A DNA stretch of 13,027 nt, taken from contig JALQYS010000065.1 of NCBI GenBank assembly GCA_023254015.1, forward strand, positions 1-13,027, written 5' to 3'. The notes beneath the pieces are model-generated. The model was not told the DNA's origin and searched no databases. It worked only from the letters and a program-made list of their open reading frames with translations. Below are positions 6,835 to 13,027 of this stretch, one piece after another. Within the stretch, counting starts at the first letter, position 1. Every line of letters starts with the position of its first letter. This DNA is from Paracoccaceae bacterium (GTDB taxonomy: Bacteria > Pseudomonadota > Alphaproteobacteria > Rhodobacterales > Rhodobacteraceae). The position numbers and the translations under genes were made by a program.

Positions 6835-8049
6835 ATGAAGATCATTATCGCAGGCGCAGGAATTGGCGGCCTGACCGCGGCCTTGTCGCTGACGGCGGCC
6901 GGGATCGACGTGGTCGTGTGCGAACGCAGCGCCGAAATCCTGCCGCTGGGCGTGGGGCTGACGTTGCTGCCCCATGCCATAGCCGTGGTCGAGCGCCTTG
7001 GTCTGGTGGACGAGATCGCCAAGGTCGCCACGGAAATCGAACACATGCATTTCCGCACCCGTTGGGGCGAGACGGTGTGGGATGAACCGCGGGGCACGGC
7101 GGCGGGCCACAAGGTTCCGCAGTTCACGATCCACCGCGCGGCCTTGCACAAGGTGCTGCTGGACGCCATGCAGGCGCGCGCGCCGGGCAGCCTGCGGCTG
7201 GGCGCGAAATTCACCTCGTTCCGCGAGACCCGTGACGGCGTGACCGCCACCTTCGAAAACGTCGACGGCACCACCTTCGAGGTGGAGGGGCATGGCCTGA
7301 TCGGTGCCGACGGCCTTCGGTCCGAACTGCGCCGGCGCCTTTTCCCCGAAGAGGGCGCGCCCGTCTGGAGCGGACGCATGCTGTGGCGGGGTTCGGTTGA
7401 CTGGCCAAGTTTCATGGACGGCACGGCGGTGGCGATCTCGGGCGGCACGGATGCCAAGCTGATCGTCTATCCGATCGGGCCGGGCACGGCACCGGGACGC
7501 CAGTTGATGAACTGGGCCCTGATCTGGCGCACCGGCAACCCGGGCGATGACATTCCGGCCTCGGAAGTCTGGAATGGCGAGGCGCAGTTCGAAGAAATTG
7601 CTCCGCTCTTGTCGCAGTTCAGCTTCCCCGAAGTCGACGTGGCGGCGCTGATGGCCGAAACGCCCGTGTTCTGGCGCTTCCCGATGTGTGACCGCGACCC
7701 CCTGCCCAGATGGGGACGGGGCAACGTGACCTTGCTGGGCGACGCCGCGCATCCGATGTTCCCCTTCGGCGCGAATGGCGCGGCGCAGGCGATGATCGAC
7801 GGGGCCGCCGTGGCCGATGCGCTGGTGGCCGAGCCATCCGTCGCCCAGGGCTTCGCCGCCTATGAAAAGATGCGCCGTCCCACAGCCAACAAGGTTGTCG
7901 AATTGAACCGCCTTGGCGGGCCCGAGCGGATCATTGATGTCGCCGAATCCCTTGCGCAAAAAGGCCCGCTTGCCGAGGTATTCCCTCTGGAACAGCGGCG
8001 TGAAATTCTTGCCGACTATGCCAAGGTCGCAGGTTTTGCGCGCAAATAG
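6835..8049 (+). CDS. FAD-dependent monooxygenase, class A aromatic-hydroxylase-like
   Basis: A 404-residue flavoprotein of the single-component NAD(P)H hydroxylase type (p-hydroxybenzoate/salicylate/6-hydroxynicotinate hydroxylase superfamily). Residues 2-31 form the FAD-binding beta-alpha-beta unit (IIIAGAGIGGLTAALSL, closing Glu30). The motif RAALHKVLLDA (101-111) follows, then the DG motif in LIGADGLRSELRR (155-167), which binds both FAD and NAD(P)H. The second FAD motif is LLGDAAHPMFPFGANGAAQAM (300-320). Length is complete. The ATG has an excellent GGGAGGG ribosome-binding site. Such enzymes hydroxylate activated aromatic or N-heteroaromatic rings in the cytosol. Downstream of marR and divergent from an uptake operon, it probably performs an early step on the imported compound. 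The substrate-binding half gives no recognisable specificity signature to me. Confidence 0.92.
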   Translation: MKIIIAGAGIGGLTAALSLTAAGIDVVVCERSAEILPLGVGLTLLPHAIAVVERLGLVDEIAKVATEIEHMHFRTRWGETVWDEPRGTAAGHKVPQFTIHRAALHKVLLDAMQARAPGSLRLGAKFTSFRETRDGVTATFENVDGTTFEVEGHGLIGADGLRSELRRRLFPEEGAPVWSGRMLWRGSVDWPSFMDGTAVAISGGTDAKLIVYPIGPGTAPGRQLMNWALIWRTGNPGDDIPASEVWNGEAQFEEIAPLLSQFSFPEVDVAALMAETPVFWRFPMCDRDPLPRWGRGNVTLLGDAAHPMFPFGANGAAQAMIDGAAVADALVAEPSVAQGFAAYEKMRRPTANKVVELNRLGGPERIIDVAESLAQKGPLAEVFPLEQRREILADYAKVAGFARK

Positions 8050-8064
8050 GGGGTAAGGGTCGGC

Positions 8065-8103
8065 TGTTGATCTTCACCATGACGGGAGGGGTGGAGATCA
8101 ACA
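8065..8103. terminator. Long inverted repeat after the monooxygenase gene, possible terminator
   Basis: TGTTGATCTTCACC (8065-8078) pairs with GGTGGAGATCAACA (8090-8103): a 14-bp stem with one G-U wobble and an 11-nt loop, 15 nt past the monooxygenase stop. No U-run follows on either strand, so it is not a textbook intrinsic terminator; mRNA 3'-end protection or Rho-assisted termination are alternatives. Confidence 0.5.
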
Positions 8104-8138
8104 AGGCCCGGGCAAACCTGCACCCTGTGATGTCCCGG

Positions 8139-8187
8139 ATCTTCTGCAAATGCCAAGCGCATCATGGCATCAGCTTTTGCAGAAGGT
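8139..8187. terminator. Nested inverted repeat at the 3' end of the photolyase-like gene
   Basis: ATCTTCTGCAAA (8139-8150) pairs with TTTGCAGAAGGT (8176-8187), and inside it ATGCCA (8150-8155) faces TGGCAT (8165-8170). The structure spans the stop codon of the leftward photolyase-like gene (8162-8164). It lies between convergent genes and could end transcription or stabilise the 3' end. There is no U-run. Confidence 0.4.
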
Positions 8188-9376
8188 CTGGAATTCTCTG
8201 TTTTACCTTGAAGAACCCGGCGGTGGCATGGGGCCAGATCACCTGATCCCATGCACGCTGCCATTCGCACAGGGTGATGCCCTTGGCGGCAAGGGCAGGC
8301 TCTGCCGCGCGCAGCCAATCGCGCAACGGGCCTTCGGGAACATAAGGCGTCACGATCTGCACCGCCCCGGCCCGCTGTGCCCATGTCGCAAGATCGCCGG
8401 CCACGCCGGCCCGCAGGGATGTGGTCTCAAACCCCGAACGGGCTGCCGCATCTGCCAGGGCTTGCGCCTCGAACCGCGTGACCGCTTCGGCCACAGCGCC
8501 CGGCGACCGCAGGTGACTGGCCTGCAGCGTGGCGGTTGCCCGGATCTCATGCCGGGACAAGGGAAAATCCTCAACCCGGCAATCCTCTTCGGTGATGAGC
8601 AGCGCGGTCGGACGGCCCGGCTGCGGGGCCGCGATGGCCCGCAGGGGCAAGAGCGGCGGCAGGCCCTGGGGTTCCAGATGCTCCAGCCCCTGCACGTCTT
8701 GGGCCAGGTCGCTGTCGCGCGGGGCAAAGCGATGGGCGGTGAAGGTGGAAATGTTCCCCGCCTCCGCCTTGTAGGGTTTGCCGCGGGTATGCAGGCCAGC
8801 CACCCAGCGCCAGCCAAGGGTGTTCGATGCCGGATCGCCATCCAGAAGATGCCGGTAAAAGAAATCTGCCCCCAGCCGCCACGGCAGTCCCAGCGTGAAA
8901 ATCCAGATCGATGCGAACCACATCCGCGCGTGGTTGTGCAGATAGCCGGTTTCCACCAGTTCGTTGGCCCAGGCATCAAAATACGCCAGCCCGGTGCTGC
9001 CCGCCTCGGCCGCCGCGACCGCGCGACGCAGCCGCCGATCGGCGTCGAGGGCGGCAAGATCGGCCTCCAGCCCGTCGCGGTAGCTGGCCCAGATCTGCGG
9101 GCGCTGTTCCAGCCAGCCTTTGAAATAGCCGCGCCAGATGACCTCTTGCACGAACTTTTCGGCCTCTTGTGGGCCGTGGGCCGCAAGGGCCGCCGCGACC
9201 ACGCCAGATTCCAGCACCAGCCGGCGCCGGATATAGGGCGACAGACCCGATACCGCCGTATGGCCGCCCGGCCCGTGATCGGTGTTGCGCCCGTTGGCAT
9301 AGCGCCGCCCCATGCGGGGGACAAAGTTGGTCAGCTGTCTTTCACCCTCGGCACGGGTCGCAATCATTTCGGGCAT
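8162..9376 (-). CDS. Photolyase/cryptochrome homologue with permuted domain order
   Basis: A 404-residue protein. Residues about 40-220 are a clear photolyase FAD-binding helical domain: VSGLSPYIRRRLV (42-54), FVQEVIWRGYFKGW (75-88), TGLAYFDAWANEL (128-140), TGYLHNHARMWFAS (143-156), DGDPASNTLGWRW (179-191). In ordinary photolyases this domain is C-terminal. Here it comes first, and residues about 255-400 look like the antenna-binding alpha/beta domain: LLITEEDCRVEDFP (259-272) resembles the opening strand and RxDLRxxDNP loop, and later segments (GDLATWAQRAGAVQIV, LRDWLRAAEPALAAKGI) and WPHATAGFFKVK resemble its later strands and linker. FAD binding is likely; whether it repairs DNA or senses light is unknown. 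It starts 6 nt after the kinase gene ends, so the two probably share a transcript. The start ATG has a weak ribosome-binding site. The FAD domain call is firm; the permutation call is my alignment by eye. Confidence 0.85.
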   Translation of the reverse strand: MPEMIATRAEGERQLTNFVPRMGRRYANGRNTDHGPGGHTAVSGLSPYIRRRLVLESGVVAAALAAHGPQEAEKFVQEVIWRGYFKGWLEQRPQIWASYRDGLEADLAALDADRRLRRAVAAAEAGSTGLAYFDAWANELVETGYLHNHARMWFASIWIFTLGLPWRLGADFFYRHLLDGDPASNTLGWRWVAGLHTRGKPYKAEAGNISTFTAHRFAPRDSDLAQDVQGLEHLEPQGLPPLLPLRAIAAPQPGRPTALLITEEDCRVEDFPLSRHEIRATATLQASHLRSPGAVAEAVTRFEAQALADAAARSGFETTSLRAGVAGDLATWAQRAGAVQIVTPYVPEGPLRDWLRAAEPALAAKGITLCEWQRAWDQVIWPHATAGFFKVKQRIPDLLQKLMP

Positions 9377-9382
9377 GGCGTC

Positions 9383-10756
9383 TCAATCTTCGTGATGGCG
9401 GTCAGATGGCGCGAAAGCGCAGAGTTTGGGGTTTTCATCGCGGTATGGCTCGACCATCGGGCGCAGGGCGATCCGGGCGCGCAGCTTGGCCGCCATCAGA
9501 TACATTCCGCCGATCTTGCGATGCAGGAACAGGGTCGCGGCGGGCGGCACATGCGTCAGGTCACGCTCGGCCCCGATCGCAAGGCCCATGGTCCGCAAAC
9601 GCTGCAACAGATCGCTCTGGCCGAAATCAAACGGGGTGTCCTGTCGCAACGGGCCCATGGCGGTGTGGAACATGGACTGGATCAGGGTCTGATGCTGCGG
9701 CGCGGTGTCGAGGGCAAAGTAGCCGATCCGCAGCATGGCCGCGCGCGTGGCCTCGGCCCCACCGTCCAGAGCTGCATCCAGCAGGGCGCGAAAATCCGCT
9801 GCAAGGTTGGGGGCGACCTGTTGCACCGCCCCAAAGTCCAGCAAGACGATGCGCCCGGTGGCGGGCTGATAGCGGTAGTTGGCAAGATTGGGGTCGGTTT
9901 GCATGGCCCCGAACACGAACAGCTCTCGCAGCACCAGATCAATCAGCGCCGCAGCCACCCGGTTGCGCAGCTCTTGGGGCGCGTCGACCAAGGTGTCCAG
10001 CGGCACGCTGTCCACATAGCCCATCGCAAGAACCTGCGGCGTGCACAAGTCTGCCTGCAGGGACGGCACCAGAAACCTGTCCGAGCCCGCAACAAGCGCC
10101 CCGAAATGCGACAGATTCTGCGCCTCGGCCATATAATCGGCCTCGGCATGAAGCTGGCGCTTGGCCTCAGTCAGCAGCGGTGCCAGATCCATCCCGCGCG
10201 GCAAGATCCCCGGCAGTCGCAACAGGGTGGCGATATTTTCCACATCGCTGTCAATGCTGGCGCGCACGCCGGGATACTGCACCTTGATCGCCAGGGCGCG
10301 GCCATCGGGCAGGGTGGCGCGATGCACCTGCCCGATGGAAGCCGCCGCGAAGGGGCGCGGCTCAAACCGGGCAAAGCGGCTGTGCCAGCCCGGACCCCAT
10401 TCGGCATTCAGCACGGTTTGCAGCTGCTTGGGGGGCATGTGGCGGGCATCCTCCCGCATCCGGGCAAGGATTGCCGTTACCTCTTCGGGCAGGACAACCC
10501 CGGTATCCATCGACAGCATCTGACCCAGCTTCAGCGCCGCCCCGCGCAGATGCGATAGCCCCGTTGTCAGCCGCAGCGTGTTCGCAGGCGTCAGCAAAAG
10601 CTGGCCCATATCCGGCCGCTTGCCCTGCGCCAGCGCGCGCAGGCCCCCCGCCGCCACGCCCCCTGCAATGCCAGAGGCGATGCCGCCAAAGCGCAGCAAC
10701 CGCGAAACGCGGCCGGCTGGCACAGCGGCTGCCTTGTCCTGTCTGTCTTGTGGCAA
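9383..10756 (-). CDS. ABC1/UbiB atypical kinase family protein, COQ8-like
   Basis: A protein of about 457 residues from the proposed TTG start. It has the KxGQ motif RGAALKLGQMLSMD (about 71-84), the Ala-rich loop AAASIGQVHRA (137-147), Lys158 in AIKVQYPG, an EADY segment (205-208), the catalytic loop QTDPNLANYRY (286-296) and LLDFGA (305-310). The catalytic loop and the region from RGAALK onward resemble eukaryotic COQ8/ADCK3 (QTDPNxxNF) more than E. coli UbiB (DMHPGN). COQ8 proteins are membrane-associated ATPases supporting ubiquinone synthesis, so a role in quinone or lipid metabolism at the inner membrane is likely. The frame is open up to a TTG at 10921, but the first 55 codons of that version are less GC3-biased and resemble no family member. 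The TTG at 10754-10756 has GGAG 6 nt upstream; GTG at 10721-10723 is a further option. Confidence 0.88.
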   Translation of the reverse strand: MPQDRQDKAAAVPAGRVSRLLRFGGIASGIAGGVAAGGLRALAQGKRPDMGQLLLTPANTLRLTTGLSHLRGAALKLGQMLSMDTGVVLPEEVTAILARMREDARHMPPKQLQTVLNAEWGPGWHSRFARFEPRPFAAASIGQVHRATLPDGRALAIKVQYPGVRASIDSDVENIATLLRLPGILPRGMDLAPLLTEAKRQLHAEADYMAEAQNLSHFGALVAGSDRFLVPSLQADLCTPQVLAMGYVDSVPLDTLVDAPQELRNRVAAALIDLVLRELFVFGAMQTDPNLANYRYQPATGRIVLLDFGAVQQVAPNLAADFRALLDAALDGGAEATRAAMLRIGYFALDTAPQHQTLIQSMFHTAMGPLRQDTPFDFGQSDLLQRLRTMGLAIGAERDLTHVPPAATLFLHRKIGGMYLMAAKLRARIALRPMVEPYRDENPKLCAFAPSDRHHED

Positions 10757-11027
10757 AGCCTTCTCCGCAACCGTCCTTGCGGAAGATGGGGCGAAGTTTC
10801 GATGCGTCGAGTGGCCCGGACGGGATTTGTCGCGATCGCCATCCGGCAGCGCCTTGGCCCTCGTGCCGGTCCGGAGGACAGGGCACCGAGCTGGCAGGGC
10901 GATGTTTCCGTTTGATGGCAAGAGTGGCGCGTCAAGCTGAAGGCAGACAAAGCTGACCGGCGCGGGGGTGGGCCCCGCGCCGGTTATTCAATGGGCGGCC
11001 ATCAGGCCGTCTGCAAGGTTTCCGCCG
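10757..11027. other. Intergenic gap between the RTX gene and the kinase gene
   Basis: This 271-nt gap (shorter if the kinase starts further upstream) contains the hairpin at 10956-10984 and a leftward TTGACG at 10930-10935 that could be a -35 element, but no convincing -10 hexamer follows it. I found no RNA gene or further protein-coding frame. Confidence 0.4.
10956..10984 (-). terminator. Perfect GC-rich hairpin downstream of the RTX gene
   Basis: ACCGGCGCGGGG (10956-10967) and CCCCGCGCCGGT (10973-10984) form a perfect 12-bp stem around a 5-nt loop, 43 nt past the RTX stop codon. Read leftward the stem is followed by CAGCTTTGTCT, only a partial U-run. It most likely ends or insulates RTX transcription from the kinase gene. 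Confidence 0.65.
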
Positions 11028-13027
11028 TTACAGAAGGAAGTCGGCTGCCGTCACCGTCGCAACGCCGGCAAGCCGGATGGAAAAGTCGGCTGCCGCATCG
11101 CCGGTGAAATCGCCCTTCACCAGCACATCTTCGCCTGCGGTTTCCACCCAAAGACCATTTGCAAGCGGCTGATCGTCGCCGAACACGAAGGACTGGAGGT
11201 CCGCCTGGCTGCGATCAGCATCCGCCGAGGAGAAGTTCAGCACGTCGACGCCCGAGACGAAGTCGGTCACGACATCGCTGCCTTGCCAGAGGGCCTTGCG
11301 GAACACGAAGGTGTCCGCGCCGGCACCACCCGTCAACGTATCGGCACCGGCACGACCGTTCAGCGTATTGGCCTTGTCGTCACCGATCAGCACGTCGTCA
11401 TGGGCGCTGCCCGCCACGCGTTCGATCCCGACCACAAGGTCAATCCCGATCCCGGCCGCGTCGCCTTCGCCAATCGCCTGCGCACGGCCCGCCGCCAGGT
11501 CGACCATGACACCCGCCTTGGCCGTGTAGTAGCGCAGCAGATCATTCCCGAGGCCGCCGACAAACCGATCATTGCCGGCATCGCCGCCGCCATTGAACAC
11601 GTCATCGCCCTGACGGCCATAAAGCATGTCTGCGCCACGGCCACCGGTCATGACATCATCGTTGAGGCCGCCGCTGATGAAATCCTCACCGGCCCCGCCA
11701 TGAAGGCTGTCACGGCCCGCGCCACCGAAGAGGTGGTCATCACCGCCCCGCCCGGCCAGCGCATCCGCGCCCTGCAGACCAAGCATCTTTTCCGCCGCGA
11801 CCGTGCCGCGCATCACATCCTCGCCCTCGGTGCCCGTCAGTGTCACCATCTCCTCCTCGATCAACGAGGTGACGGTCACATTGTCATAGCGGGTGTCCGG
11901 CGCGCCCCAGTTGTAAAGCGCCACGCTGCCCTGATCATGGTCGCTGACGGTGACCGGATCGAACAGGCGCATCCCGTCCAGCCAGACGGTGATGGTGCCG
12001 CCCTTGACATCCAGCCGAAGGTGGTTGGCCCCGGTGGTGTCATAGCTGGGCACGCCCTGCCAGTAGATCTGCTCGATCCCGTCGACAACCGCCACCAGCT
12101 GCGAGGTGCCGCCTTCGCGGTCAAGCTCCAGCTTGTAGTAGTTCTGATCGTCGACATAGCGGAACAACAGCCCCACCGCCCCGCCCGAAGGCGCGGTAAA
12201 GTCCATCTCCACGCTATAGTCGGTCCAGTCCTGCGCGGCCTCGTCGTTCAGCAGGGCATAGGTGCCCTTGCGCAGAACGTGATAGCCATCGCCAAGCGGG
12301 CTCCAGTCCAGACCCCAATAGGCGTCTGGCGCGGTGTCGCCCCGGCCCATCAGCTGCCGCGAATAGCGGTCTTCCGATTGCACCAGCTGGCCATCCAGAA
12401 CCGACCAGGCCGCGGCCTGCCCCAACTCGCCCTCGTCGACCATGGTCCAGCGGTCAGCACCGGCGCCGAAGTCTTCGCTCAGCAGAACCTCACCTTCAGG
12501 AGTCACCTCTTCGCGGGCCTCGATGGTGTTGCCCGACCGCACCGACACATCGTCGATCCGCGCCAGGGGCGAGGTGCCCTCGTGGAAGAAGCCCACGGTG
12601 CCACCTGCCAGCGGGTCGCTGTCGGTCACGGCGCCGCCGAACAGCACCTTGCCGTCGATTGCCGCCATCAGCGTGCCGCCGTTCACCGAAAGCTCGACCC
12701 GCGCCACCTGATCATAGGGGGGCACGTCGCGCGTCTCGGCCAGAACCGTGGTTTCACCGCCCGCGATCTTGACCAGCCGGATGGCATGGTTGCCCACCGC
12801 CATTTCCAGGCGGTACATGTCGCCTTCGCCATTGGCCGCCGCGACAAGGCCCATCGGGGCCGCCCCTTCGTTCTCGATGCTGGCCGAGACGGTATAGTCC
12901 GACCACTCGGCCGCGGCCTCATCGGCCCAAAGCACCAGACCCGAGCTGCCCGGCAGGCTGCGCAGATAGCCCGCCTCGGTGCCGGTGCCCGAATGCACCG
13001 CCCCCGAAACCTGCCAGCCGCCGCTTT
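11028..13027 (-). CDS. Secreted RTX calcium-binding protein with tandem jelly-roll-like domains, 5' part missing
   Basis: The frame is open to the right edge; the GTG at 12998 is not a convincing start, since the codons before it continue the same domain (WQVSG). Numbering from that GTG, residues 1-155 and about 172-380 are two related beta-rich domains. Each has a WxDY strand (EWSDYTV, DWTDYSV), a YRLEM/YYKLEL strand, a xxDG strand and a closing DDVSV/DNVTV, like concanavalin-type LamG or DUF1080 jelly rolls that often bind glycans. Residues about 388-485 and 530-563 hold glycine/aspartate RTX nonapeptides (HLFGGAGRD, SLHGGAGED and others) that fold upon binding calcium. A GVMVDLAAGRAQA...GIERVAGSAHDD linker module separates them. 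The C-terminus (TFVFRKALWQGSDVVTDF to DFLL) fits a type I secretion signal ending in Asp plus hydrophobics. Export would be through an ABC/MFP/TolC system encoded elsewhere. No catalytic domain is visible; one may lie outside the window. Confidence 0.92.
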   Translation of the reverse strand, partial: SGGWQVSGAVHSGTGTEAGYLRSLPGSSGLVLWADEAAAEWSDYTVSASIENEGAAPMGLVAAANGEGDMYRLEMAVGNHAIRLVKIAGGETTVLAETRDVPPYDQVARVELSVNGGTLMAAIDGKVLFGGAVTDSDPLAGGTVGFFHEGTSPLARIDDVSVRSGNTIEAREEVTPEGEVLLSEDFGAGADRWTMVDEGELGQAAAWSVLDGQLVQSEDRYSRQLMGRGDTAPDAYWGLDWSPLGDGYHVLRKGTYALLNDEAAQDWTDYSVEMDFTAPSGGAVGLLFRYVDDQNYYKLELDREGGTSQLVAVVDGIEQIYWQGVPSYDTTGANHLRLDVKGGTITVWLDGMRLFDPVTVSDHDQGSVALYNWGAPDTRYDNVTVTSLIEEEMVTLTGTEGEDVMRGTVAAEKMLGLQGADALAGRGGDDHLFGGAGRDSLHGGAGEDFISGGLNDDVMTGGRGADMLYGRQGDDVFNGGGDAGNDRFVGGLGNDLLRYYTAKAGVMVDLAAGRAQAIGEGDAAGIGIDLVVGIERVAGSAHDDVLIGDDKANTLNGRAGADTLTGGAGADTFVFRKALWQGSDVVTDFVSGVDVLNFSSADADRSQADLQSFVFGDDQPLANGLWVETAGEDVLVKGDFTGDAAADFSIRLAGVATVTAADFLL

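Noticed and set aside
6661..7959. 432-codon minus-strand frame opposite the monooxygenase gene
   Set aside because: It is a shadow of a complete FAD monooxygenase with an excellent ribosome-binding site; the antisense product shows no family features.
8150..10558. Very long plus-strand open frame (802 codons) opposite the photolyase-like and kinase genes
   Set aside because: It lies antisense to two genes with clear family motifs. Its own translation is rich in Arg, Gln, Gly and His with no recognisable domain, as expected when stop codons are rare in GC-rich DNA.
11400..11830. Repetitive DNA in the RTX region as a possible CRISPR array or tandem repeat element
   Set aside because: The periodicity is that of the coded nonapeptides (27 nt) with varying third positions. 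There are no constant repeats with unique spacers.
12996..12998. GTG as the translation start of the RTX protein
   Set aside because: The reading frame continues to the window edge and the preceding codons (WQVSGA) extend the same jelly-roll pattern seen in the second copy (WSVLDG), so the gene begins outside the window.

Overview
This 13 kb window is high-GC DNA with strongly G/C-biased third codon positions and tightly packed, overlapping genes. Its gene families (LivKHMGF-type uptake, a COQ8-type ABC1 kinase, an RTX protein with many glycine-rich calcium repeats) fit an alphaproteobacterium, most likely a member of the Rhodobacteraceae. That placement is inferred from protein style; no rRNA or other taxonomic marker is present.

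Region 1 (about 1-6047, minus strand) is one compact operon read right to left. It holds a periplasmic branched-chain-amino-acid-type binding protein, two ABC ATPases (LivG-like, LivF-like), two permeases (LivH-like, LivM-like), a short-chain dehydrogenase of the peroxisomal multifunctional enzyme type, a YciI-like small enzyme, and a cupin cut by the left window edge. Most junctions overlap by 1-20 nt, so the set is probably co-transcribed and translationally coupled. It looks like an uptake-plus-catabolism unit for one small organic compound. The substrate cannot be read from the sequence.

Region 2 (6048-8049) is the control region and divergent arm. A perfect TCGTTA-N6-TAACGA palindrome lies directly beside a TTGACA -35 hexamer for the leftward operon. 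Rightward come a well-initiated 36-codon leader ORF whose stop overlaps the GTG start of a MarR regulator, the MarR gene, and a class A FAD-dependent aromatic-hydroxylase-like monooxygenase. The simplest model is that MarR represses both arms until the imported compound or a derivative binds it.

Region 3 (8050-10756) begins with two strong inverted repeats between convergent genes. A minus-strand gene pair follows: a COQ8/UbiB-type atypical kinase and, 6 nt downstream of it, a photolyase/cryptochrome homologue whose domains are in swapped order (FAD-binding helical domain first, Rossmann-like antenna domain last). This is the most unusual protein in the window.

Region 4 (10757-13027) is a 271-nt gap containing a perfect 12-bp GC hairpin, and then the C-terminal 665 or so residues of a large secreted RTX protein with tandem jelly-roll-like domains, calcium-binding nonapeptides and a type I secretion-type C-terminus. 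Its start lies beyond the right edge.

No tRNA, rRNA, CRISPR, insertion sequence or phage gene was recognised.
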